Below, in pieces: positions 57,433 to 64,000 of a DNA stretch of 64,000 bases; position 1 is the stretch's first letter; each line of letters begins with the position of its first letter. This DNA is from Pseudomonas syringae. GTDB taxonomy: Bacteria; Pseudomonadota; Gammaproteobacteria; Pseudomonadales; Pseudomonadaceae. The stretch covers positions 1,890,501-1,954,500 of the forward strand of contig NZ_CP066265.1 in NCBI RefSeq assembly GCF_023278085.1, read 5' to 3'. A program made the position numbers and the translations under genes. Under the pieces are notes generated by a model. The model worked only from the letters and a program-made list of their open reading frames with translations. It ran no database searches and had not been told where the DNA came from.

Positions 57433-58283
57433 CGTTGCCTGTCGAGGAAGTGCGCCTGAGCCTCGGCCACATCGAACTGGCTGCCCACCTGTCTGGGCCC
57501 GAAGACGGTCAGCCGGTGATTGCGCTGCATGGCTGGCTCGACAATGCCAACAGTTTTGCCCGGCTGGCGCCGCGTCTGGAAGGGCTGCGCATCGTGGCAC
57601 TCGATCTGGCCGGGCATGGTCATTCCGCTCACCGGCCTGCGGGTTCTGCCTACGCGCTGGCCGACTATGTGTTTGATGTGTTGCAGGTGGCGGAGCAAAT
57701 GGGCTGGCAGCGTTTCGCGCTGTTGGGACATTCGCTGGGTGCAATCATTTCAGTGCTGCTTGCAGGGTCGTTACCAGAACGTGTCACACGGCTGGCACTG
57801 ATCGATGGTCTGATTCCGCTGACCGGCGATCCCGACTCGGCTGCGGAGCGCATGGGGGCGGCCCTGCAGGCGCAGCTCAGGCTGTCAGCAAAGAACAAGC
57901 CGGTCTACGAAGATCTGGAACGGGCGATTCAGGCGCGCATGAAGGGTGCGCTCGCGGTCAGTCGCGAAGCGGCGGAGCTACTGGCGCAACGCGGTCTGAT
58001 GCCGGTACCGGGCGGTTATACGTGGCGCAGCGACAGCCGCCTGACCCTGCCGTCCGCGACACGTCTTACCCGGCAACAGGCAATGGCCTTCGTCCATGGT
58101 ATCCGTTGTCCGACACAACTGGTGGTCGCAGCAGACGGTATGCTGGCGAAAAATCAGGAGATGCTTTCCGGGCTGCCTTTCGAGGTCGTGCAGCTCGACG
58201 GCGGTCATCATTTGCATCTGGATGATGAGCAGGGCGCCAGCTCTGTTGCACACTGTATCAATCGCTTTTTCGCTGCGCCTTGA
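57429..58283 (+). CDS. Alpha/beta hydrolase (second of a pair)
   Basis: 284 residues: VIALHGWLDNANSFARLAPRL is the oxyanion loop, LDLAGHGHSAHRPAGSAYAL follows, FALLGHSLGAIISVLLAGSLPERV carries the nucleophile Ser, and VQLDGGHHLHLDDEQGA the His. It is translationally coupled to the first hydrolase (ATGA overlap). The two share the fold but little sequence, so a recent tandem duplication is unlikely. Confidence 0.88.
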   Translation: MTLPVEEVRLSLGHIELAAHLSGPEDGQPVIALHGWLDNANSFARLAPRLEGLRIVALDLAGHGHSAHRPAGSAYALADYVFDVLQVAEQMGWQRFALLGHSLGAIISVLLAGSLPERVTRLALIDGLIPLTGDPDSAAERMGAALQAQLRLSAKNKPVYEDLERAIQARMKGALAVSREAAELLAQRGLMPVPGGYTWRSDSRLTLPSATRLTRQQAMAFVHGIRCPTQLVVAADGMLAKNQEMLSGLPFEVVQLDGGHHLHLDDEQGASSVAHCINRFFAAP

Positions 58284-58410
58284 CTTGCCGGCGGCAACTG
58301 CCGACGCTGGGCGGGTTGAAACAGGAGTCAACCGTGATGGATCAATCCGCAGCTTCGTGTGACCGCCTTGCTGGCGATCCTTTCTTTTCCTGCTACCTGT
58401 CTGCCTGCCA

Positions 58411-59241
58411 ATGAGAGCACTCATGCGTTTATCAAGTGTTCCTGTCGTTCTGTTGTGCTCGGCGATGTTCAGCGCTGCGCTATGCGCCGCCGATGTGCCG
58501 GGCAGCAGTGATCTCGAGGTTCTGCCGCGTCTGGCCGACACGGAGATCGTCGACTATCGTCCGCTTGCCGAGCTTGAGCGGGTCTACCCGATGGGTTCGA
58601 TCCGCAAAATCAGCGGTCAGTTGCGTTTCGACGGTCAGGTCAACGCGCGCGGTAATCTGACCTCGGTCACTTATCAGCTACCGGCCGAGCGGACTTCCGA
58701 CGATGCCTTCACCGCTGCCCGCGAAGCCTTGCAGCAGCAGGGCGCAGAGCTGCTGTTCTGGTGTCAGGCGCGCGATTGTGGAGAAAGCAGTCTGTGGGCC
58801 AATGAGGTGTTCGGTAACGCCAAGCTGTATGGCGCGGATGACCGTCAGGCTTATCTGCTGCTGCGTCTGGCAGAACCGCGCAGTGACACCCTGGTAGCGC
58901 TCTACAGCATTACCCGTGGCAACCGACGGGCCTATCTGCATGTCGAGCAATTCGAATCCGCCGCGCCGCTGGGCGAACTGCTGCCGACCTCGGCCACGCT
59001 GCTGCGCCAACTCAAAAGCACCGGCAGGCTGGAGCTGCCCAGGCTCGGCGGCGATCCGCAGGATGTCTGGGTGACCCTGGTGTCCCGCGCGCTGAATCTG
59101 GACAGCAGCTTGCGCGCAACCGTGTCCGGCGCCAGCGCAGGTGCCTGGCTTGACGCGCTGGTCGTCAGGGGCGTTCGCGCGACCCGGCTGGAGACGGGCG
59201 TTGCCGAGGGTAAAGGGCTCAAGATCGAGGTCATCCGCTAG
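58411..59241 (+). CDS. DUF4892 exported protein
   Basis: 276 residues (272 if ATG 58423 is used, which has GAGAG seven bases ahead). A Sec signal peptide (LSSVPVVLLCSAMFSAALCAA) precedes LPRLADTEIVDYRPLAELERVYPMGSIRKISGQLRFDG, the DUF4892 signature, and LFWCQARDCGESSLWANEVFG with two close Cys. Part of the C-terminal half resembles periplasmic OmpA-linked regions, but the role is unknown. It is followed closely by the AI-2E-type transporter gene. Confidence 0.83.
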   Translation: MRALMRLSSVPVVLLCSAMFSAALCAADVPGSSDLEVLPRLADTEIVDYRPLAELERVYPMGSIRKISGQLRFDGQVNARGNLTSVTYQLPAERTSDDAFTAAREALQQQGAELLFWCQARDCGESSLWANEVFGNAKLYGADDRQAYLLLRLAEPRSDTLVALYSITRGNRRAYLHVEQFESAAPLGELLPTSATLLRQLKSTGRLELPRLGGDPQDVWVTLVSRALNLDSSLRATVSGASAGAWLDALVVRGVRATRLETGVAEGKGLKIEVIR

Positions 59242-59310
59242 TCCGGTGATGGCGAACAGGCGGGTTCGCCATTATGCTCGCTAGCTCTGACCCTTCTTAG
59301 TGGATGCCGC

Positions 59311-60357
59311 ATGTTCAACAATGATCGTCTGTTGGTGCAGATTCTGCTGCTGGCGCTGTTTGGTGCCTGTCTCTGGGTGATGGCGCCGTTCTGGTCGGCG
59401 CTGGTCTGGGGCGCGGTGCTGGCGTTTGCCAGCTGGCCGCTGATGCGTCTGCTGACGCGCTGGTTCAAGGGCCGTGAGTCGCTGGCTGCGCTGGTGATGT
59501 GCCTGTGCTGGATGCTGCTGGTCGCGGCGCCGCTGGTGTGGCTGGGCTTCAATCTCGCCGACCATGTGCGTGACGCAACCGGCCTGATCAAGGACATTCA
59601 GGTCGACGGCTTGCCCGATCCACCGCAATGGCTGGCGGGTATTCCGCTGGTGGGCGAGCGACTGGTAGCGCTGTGGACCACCATCGACCAGCAAGGTGCG
59701 GCGTTCATGGCGACGCTCAAACCGCATCTGGGGCAGGTCGGTAACTGGTTGCTGGCACGCAGTGCGCAGATTGGCGGCGGCATTCTAGAACTGACCCTGA
59801 GCATCGTCTTCGCGTTCTTCTTTTACCGGGACGGGCCGCGTCTGGCAGCGTTCGTGCTCAGCCTGCTCGAACGGCTGATCGGGGATCGTGCCCAGTATTA
59901 TCTGGATCTGGTCGCCGGTACGGTGCAACGCGTCGTCAACGGCGTCATCGGCACGGCGGCGGCCCAGGCAGTGCTGGCGTTGATCGGCTTCCTGATTGCG
60001 GGCATTCCCGGTGCATTGGTGCTGGGTATCCTGACCTTTCTGTTCAGCCTGATCCCGATGGGCCCACCATTGGTCTGGCTGCCGGCCACTGCCTGGCTGG
60101 TCTGGCAGGGCGAGTATGGTATGGCGATATTTCTCGGCATCTGGGGCATGTTCGTCATCAGCGGCGTAGACAACGTGCTCAAACCGTATCTGATCAGCCG
60201 CGGCGGCAACCTGCCGCTGGTGATTGTGTTGCTGGGCGTGTTCGGGGGGCTGCTGGCATTCGGCTTCATCGGCCTGTTTATCGGTCCGACGCTATTGGCG
60301 GTGGCGTACAGCTTGTTGACCGACTGGGTTGGCAGTGAGCGGGCGCGCAACCGCTAA
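59311..60357 (+). CDS. AI-2E family transporter (PerM/YdiK type)
   Basis: 348 residues and about eight membrane helices: LLVQILLLALFGACLWVMAPFWSALVWGAVLAFA at the start, a soluble mid-section (about 85-150), FAFFFYRDGPRLAAF, and IPGALVLGILTFLFSLIPMGPPLVWLPA with the family signature. Members export AI-2 or act as sodium antiporters; no luxS is nearby, so the cargo is open. It is convergent with the EF-hand gene. Confidence 0.9.
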   Translation: MFNNDRLLVQILLLALFGACLWVMAPFWSALVWGAVLAFASWPLMRLLTRWFKGRESLAALVMCLCWMLLVAAPLVWLGFNLADHVRDATGLIKDIQVDGLPDPPQWLAGIPLVGERLVALWTTIDQQGAAFMATLKPHLGQVGNWLLARSAQIGGGILELTLSIVFAFFFYRDGPRLAAFVLSLLERLIGDRAQYYLDLVAGTVQRVVNGVIGTAAAQAVLALIGFLIAGIPGALVLGILTFLFSLIPMGPPLVWLPATAWLVWQGEYGMAIFLGIWGMFVISGVDNVLKPYLISRGGNLPLVIVLLGVFGGLLAFGFIGLFIGPTLLAVAYSLLTDWVGSERARNR

Positions 60358-60403
60358 TTGCCAAAGTCTCCGCCGCAGCATGACGAGCGGCGGAGGCCCA
60401 CTG

Positions 60404-61171
60404 TCACGCAGCCGTGTCCAGGTACTTGCCGACCGGCGTGCTGCTTTGGGTGTCATACTTTTCGCTGAGCGCGGCGATCATCTTGTTCAAGGCCTGAGTG
60501 GCGATCTGGCTGGTGTTGCCCTGATCGACAGTGCGGTCACTCTGTTTCAGTGCGGCAGACAACTCCGACGCACTGATACTGTCATTGCTATCACTGTCCA
60601 GCGTGCTGAACAGGCTGGCGCTGTCAGTGCTGCCGGAGGTGCTCATCTGCGCAGGCGGCATACCGGCAGGCGGCTGTTGCGGCTGCATGCCCGCGATCAG
60701 CTCTTCCAGGCTGACGGTGCCGTCTTCGTCGGTGTCCAGGGCGTCGAACACTTCACTGCTGTTTGCCGTGCTGCCCGCGTTGCTCAGCCCGGTGGTCAGC
60801 TCATCGCTGCTGATCGCGCCGTCACCATCGCTGTCCAGCGAACCGAGCAGGTCTTCTGCCTGATCATCGACTGACTGCATGGGCGGTGGAGGCGGTGGCG
60901 TCATGGCCGCCAGCTCGTCGGCGTCGAGGCTTTCATCGTCATTGCTGTCAAGATCGCTGAACGCCTGGCTCAGGCTGACCGTGACGCCTTCCTTGCTCCC
61001 GGACGACAGAGCGGTACTCAGTTCGTCCTTGCCGATGCTGCCGTCACCGTCGGTGTCCAGCTTCGCCAGCAGCTCTTCCTGGAATTTCTTGCTGGCGGTG
61101 CTGCTGGTGCCTGACGTGGCGCTGGTCGAGCTGGTATAGCCCGAAAAACTGCTGCTTATCCCACTGATCAT
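60404..61171 (-). CDS. Five-EF-hand calcium-binding protein, XopAW-like
   Basis: 255 residues, Ser/Thr/Asp-rich, with no hydrophobic signal. Five canonical 12-residue EF-hand loops start at about residues 39, 75, 113, 146 and 192 (DTDGDGSIGKDE, DSNDDESLDADE, DSDGDGAISSDE, DTDEDGTVSLEE, DSDSNDSISASE). Pro-rich linkers (TPPPPPPM; QPQQPPAGMPPAQ) divide 2+2+1 hands. The first 30 residues are Ser/Thr-rich, as in type III secreted proteins. The family is annotated after the Xanthomonas effector XopAW, but no hrp box precedes it. ATG 61171 has GGGGAG eight bases upstream. It may be co-regulated with the two-component pair upstream on the same strand. Confidence 0.88.
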   Translation of the reverse strand: MISGISSSFSGYTSSTSATSGTSSTASKKFQEELLAKLDTDGDGSIGKDELSTALSSGSKEGVTVSLSQAFSDLDSNDDESLDADELAAMTPPPPPPMQSVDDQAEDLLGSLDSDGDGAISSDELTTGLSNAGSTANSSEVFDALDTDEDGTVSLEELIAGMQPQQPPAGMPPAQMSTSGSTDSASLFSTLDSDSNDSISASELSAALKQSDRTVDQGNTSQIATQALNKMIAALSEKYDTQSSTPVGKYLDTAA

Positions 61172-61289
61172 CGGTCTCACTCCCCTGAGATGGATACGCC
61201 TGGTCGCGGTGTACCGGCTTTTGCAGCTTCAGGGCATGATTTGTCGCAGTGATGTGCAGCATGTACCGGCTGCGATACAGAACACCCGG

Positions 61290-62315
61290 TCAGCGTCGCG
61301 GCAGATCCAGTATTGCGGTAAGGCCGCCGCCCGGTGTCTGCGCGAGGGTCAGATCACCGCCGATGCGGCGGGCGGCCTCGCGGGCGATGCTCATGCCCAT
61401 GCCGATACCGCCGGAGTTGCGGTTACGCGAGCTTTCCAGGCGGTAGAACGGTTCGAATACCGTTTCGTGAAACTCAGGCGCGATGCCCGGTCCGTGATCA
61501 ACCACCGATATGCGCACGCGCTCGGGGCTGTCCTCGATCACGATATGCGCGCTACCGGCGTAGCGCAGCGCGTTGTCGACCAGATTCTGCAGGCATGAGC
61601 GCAGCGCCATCGGCTGCGTCTTCAGTGGTTTGCACTGGCCTGCATACTGCACGTCGTCGCCGTTGTCCTGAGCATTCTCGGCCTGTGACTCGATCAGCGC
61701 CTGCAAGTCGAACTGCTGCAAGCCTTCGTTCCGCCGATGTTCGTTGAGGTAGGCGAGCGTGGCGTCAAGCATGCTGATCATGTCGTTGAGGTCTTGAGTC
61801 ATCTGGCCATGCAGCCTCGGTTCCTCAATCTGTTCGACGCGCAGCTTGAGTCGTGAAAGGGGCGTGCGCAGGTCATGGGATACCGCAGCGAGCATGCGCC
61901 CGCGCTGCTGCATTTGTTCGCGGATCTTGCGCTGCATCAGATTGAATGTCTGTGCGGCCTGCCGGGCTTCTTTGGGGCCGCTTATTTCCAGTGGCGGGCT
62001 GTCGAGGTTTTCACTGAGGCGCTCGGCGGCCTCGCTCAGGCGCTGCACCGGGCGGGCCAGCGCTTTGGCGCCGTACCATGCGGCAATAATCAGCGTGACG
62101 AACTGAAAGAACAGCACCACCAGTGGACCACCCGGTGGCGGCCTGTGCCGCTGCCCTCGGTCGTCCTGTGCATGCTGCGCGTCGGGGCGGTCATCGGGGG
62201 GTGGGCGCATGCCGTACTGCGTGAACCAGATGAACGCCAGCAAGTGCGCGAGCATGATCGCCAGCAGAGCACCGCCGAACAGTCGGGCGAATAGCGTATC
62301 GAGCCTGCGGATCAA
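61290..62315 (-). CDS. Sensor histidine kinase with a short periplasmic loop
   Basis: 341 residues. Two helices (about 12-33 and 64-83) enclose a loop of only about 30 residues, rich in Asp, His, Arg and Pro (GMRPPPDDRPDAQHAQDD, GQRHRPPPGG). HAMP follows, then HisKA AAVSHDLRTPLSRLKLRVEQ and HATPase with NLVDNALRYAG, DHGPGI and GIGMGMSIAREAARR. Such a small charged loop may bind a metal ion or polycation. ATG 62315 overlaps the regulator stop by four bases. Confidence 0.93.
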   Translation of the reverse strand: MIRRLDTLFARLFGGALLAIMLAHLLAFIWFTQYGMRPPPDDRPDAQHAQDDRGQRHRPPPGGPLVVLFFQFVTLIIAAWYGAKALARPVQRLSEAAERLSENLDSPPLEISGPKEARQAAQTFNLMQRKIREQMQQRGRMLAAVSHDLRTPLSRLKLRVEQIEEPRLHGQMTQDLNDMISMLDATLAYLNEHRRNEGLQQFDLQALIESQAENAQDNGDDVQYAGQCKPLKTQPMALRSCLQNLVDNALRYAGSAHIVIEDSPERVRISVVDHGPGIAPEFHETVFEPFYRLESSRNRNSGGIGMGMSIAREAARRIGGDLTLAQTPGGGLTAILDLPRR

Positions 62316-63061
62316 CCCAGCTCCCTGGCATCGAACAGATAGCCTTCGCCGCGCACGGTCTTGATCAATTGCGGATTCTTCGGGTCGTCACCCAGTTTCT
62401 GACGCAAGCGCGAGACCAGCAAATCGATGCTGCGGTCAAAGGCTTCGATCGAGCGGCCTCGGGCAGCATCGAGCAGTTGCTCGCGGCTCAGCACCCGGTG
62501 AGGTCTTTCGAGAAAAACGCGCAGCAGCCGGAACTCAGCGTTGGACAACGGCACAACCAGGCCATCGGCCGCTGTCAGTTGACGCAAGACACTGTTCAGG
62601 CGCCAGGCATCGAAACGGATGGTGGAGCGCTGATCGCTGCGTTCATCACGTACCCGACGCAGAATGGTCTGGATGCGCGCGACCAGCTCGCGCGGCTCGA
62701 ACGGTTTGGCCATGTAGTCATCAGCGCCCAGCTCCAGGCCGATGATGCGGTCAGTCGGCTCGCAACGCGCCGTCAGCATCAGGATCGGGATGTCGGATGT
62801 GCTGCGCAGCCAGCGGCAAAGCGACAAACCGTCTTCGCCGGGCAGCATCAGGTCCAGCACCACCACGTCGAAGGTTTCTTCGCTCAGTGCCTGGCGCATC
62901 TGCGCGCCGTCGGTCACACCGAGGGCATTGATGTTGAAGCGGGTCAGGTAATCACAGAGCAGTTCGCGAATGGCGACATCGTCATCGACGATCAACGCAC
63001 GAACGTTCCAGCGCTGCTCGGTCGACGTGGCATCCAGGGTGTTGTCGGGAAGTGCTTGCAT
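62312..63061 (-). CDS. OmpR/PhoB-family response regulator
   Basis: 249 residues. The receiver domain (about 22-135) has ALIVDDD, the phospho-acceptor Asp in VVVLDLMLPGEDGLSL and the KPF lysine (DDYMAKPFEPREL). The C-terminal winged helix has PLSNAEFRLLRVFLERPHRVLSREQLLDAARG and SIDLLVSRLRQKLGDDPKNPQLIKTVRGEGYLF. I chose ATG 63061; in-frame ATGs at 63091 and 63127 lengthen the tail before the receiver, and none has a strong ribosome site. It forms an operon with the kinase. Confidence 0.92.
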   Translation of the reverse strand: MQALPDNTLDATSTEQRWNVRALIVDDDVAIRELLCDYLTRFNINALGVTDGAQMRQALSEETFDVVVLDLMLPGEDGLSLCRWLRSTSDIPILMLTARCEPTDRIIGLELGADDYMAKPFEPRELVARIQTILRRVRDERSDQRSTIRFDAWRLNSVLRQLTAADGLVVPLSNAEFRLLRVFLERPHRVLSREQLLDAARGRSIEAFDRSIDLLVSRLRQKLGDDPKNPQLIKTVRGEGYLFDARELG

Positions 63062-63225
63062 AGTGCGTCTGTCGCCTGCTTGTGCCGCCATCGCTGGCCG
63101 CTGTTGAAGATCAACGCTGCTCCTCATGCTACTTCGCCGGGAGTTGCGGCGGAAGGGTGGCGTGAGCGAGTGTCGGGGGCATTTCAGCAATGTATCCAGG
63201 CTGATACAAAGAGCCGTAGAGAGGG

Positions 63226-64000
63226 TTACTTATACGTCATGGTGAAACTCAGCGCTCCTTTGGCCAGGCCAGGCCGGATCGCACTGTTGGCATGGGTCTG
63301 ATAGAAGCGGGCGTGAAAGTTCAGCACGGTGCTGCCCGGACTGATTACAGACAGCGGGACCTCGGTCTGCAGCTCCATTGGCGTGATGGCATCTGCTTTG
63401 AGGACCTGGATGCCCATGCCCTGGGCAGTAGAGTCGCTGGTCAGACTGAAAACACCGCTATGGGTCGGCCCTACCGGCATTGATCCCTGAACGCCATCGA
63501 GCTGGATGTGAGCAGTAGCGATGAAACCTGTGACAGGGTCGGGATCAGTTTCGCAGTTGCTCAAGGCAATACTGAAAGGTACCGCAGTGGTGGTAAAGCC
63601 GGGGCCGGTGAAGTCCGCGCTGTCCCATTCCCCGAGTTGCACAGGATCTGCGCTCACGGCGTCGGCACCAACGCTGCATTGAGCCTGGTAGAGGGTGCCT
63701 GTCAGGCCAAAACCCATGATCTTGCCCAGCGGGGTAACACTGCCGCTCCACAGTTCGCTGCCATCCAGTAATTGTGGGCCGGAGGGAATAGGCCCGATCT
63801 TTACCAGCGTGACTTCATTTCTCAACTGCACAATCCTCATAGGGCTTGGCATTCGCCGATGATCGTGAATGCCAAGGTAAGGCACTGTCGAGTCGCCATC
63901 CACAGGGATAAAACAGTTGTTGCATGGGCCACCGGAAGGCGGGGCCAAGGGAATGCCCAGCTTGGTCCGCACGCCGACCCCCGGGATATTGGTCTGCAAT
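63226..64000 (-). CDS. Fimbrial protein, C-terminal part (cut by window end)
   Basis: About 257 residues are visible and the frame runs off the window, so the N-terminus is missing. The end resembles the type 1 (chaperone-usher) pilin domain: FSIALSNCETDPDPVTGFIATAHIQLDG, SDSTAQGMGIQVLKADAITPMELQTEVPLS, and LNFHARFYQTHANSAIRPGLAKGALSFTMTYK with the terminal beta strand pattern for donor-strand exchange. The extra N-terminal region suggests a tip or adhesin-type subunit rather than a major pilin. It lies 164 bases before the response regulator on the same strand. Confidence 0.82.
   Translation of the reverse strand, partial: LQTNIPGVGVRTKLGIPLAPPSGGPCNNCFIPVDGDSTVPYLGIHDHRRMPSPMRIVQLRNEVTLVKIGPIPSGPQLLDGSELWSGSVTPLGKIMGFGLTGTLYQAQCSVGADAVSADPVQLGEWDSADFTGPGFTTTAVPFSIALSNCETDPDPVTGFIATAHIQLDGVQGSMPVGPTHSGVFSLTSDSTAQGMGIQVLKADAITPMELQTEVPLSVISPGSTVLNFHARFYQTHANSAIRPGLAKGALSFTMTYK

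Noticed and set aside
61172..61290. An hrp box upstream of the EF-hand gene
   Set aside because: I looked for GGAACC-N16-CCACNNA on the minus strand and saw no GGAACC in the 119-base gap, so HrpL control is not supported.

Overview
This window looks like about 64 kb of chromosome from a fluorescent Pseudomonas, most likely the P. syringae group. The evidence is the protein sequences themselves (SdhB, FabA, FabB and BrnQ read like Pseudomonas orthologues), a gltA-sdhCDAB-sucAB-lpd-sucCD to fabB-fabA-sensor kinase-gpsA order that matches Pseudomonas as I remember it, and dispersed repeats typical of P. syringae genomes. Nearly everything is core metabolism. The only complete mobile element is one IS3-family insertion sequence. 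Function calls come from reading the sequence; no database search was run.

Layout. 1-2000: the 3' end of gltX, then a tandem tRNA-Ala/Glu/Ala/Glu cluster behind a near-consensus promoter, ending in a terminator. 2000-2640: gene-free, with a branched palindromic repeat and covarying hairpins. 2.7-7.9 kb: thioesterase, dusC, a small heat shock gene with a sigma-32 promoter and a ROSE-like thermometer, a PAS-GGDEF-EAL protein and a LysR regulator. 8.0-12.5 kb: leuCD, leuB and asd. 12.6-18.0 kb: a D-galactonate catabolic cluster (dgoK, dgoA, dgoD, an MFS transporter, an IclR regulator). 18-20 kb: a zinc alcohol dehydrogenase divergent from an AraC regulator. 20-24 kb: ETF-ubiquinone oxidoreductase divergent from etfBA, with a PsrA-like site between them. 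24-29.6 kb: a periplasmic binding protein, a lipoprotein/OmpA pair, a MocR regulator, small hypothetical genes and a START protein.

29.7-42.8 kb is the TCA cycle block: gltA divergent from sdhCDAB, sucAB, lpdG and sucCD. An intact IS3 element (42864-44179, 3-bp target duplication, -1 frameshift signal) lies just after the sucD terminator. Then come a GNAT acetyltransferase, brnQ, a small lipoprotein, htpG (sigma-32 promoter), a dienelactone hydrolase, fabB/fabA, a hybrid sensor kinase resembling P. aeruginosa PA1611, gpsA, a DUF4389 protein, sixA, three hydrolase or thioesterase genes, a DUF4892 protein and an AI-2E-type transporter. The right end has a five-EF-hand protein of the XopAW type, a histidine kinase/OmpR-type regulator pair and the 3' end of a fimbrial gene.

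I found no clearly new multigene system. The best leads are: (i) covarying palindromes with a constant core in two distant places; (ii) the branched palindromic element at 2248-2429; (iii) the EF-hand protein next to a two-component system with a short charged periplasmic loop; (iv) tandem palindromes upstream of dgoK; (v) an Asp-to-Glu change at a predicted DgoD metal ligand.
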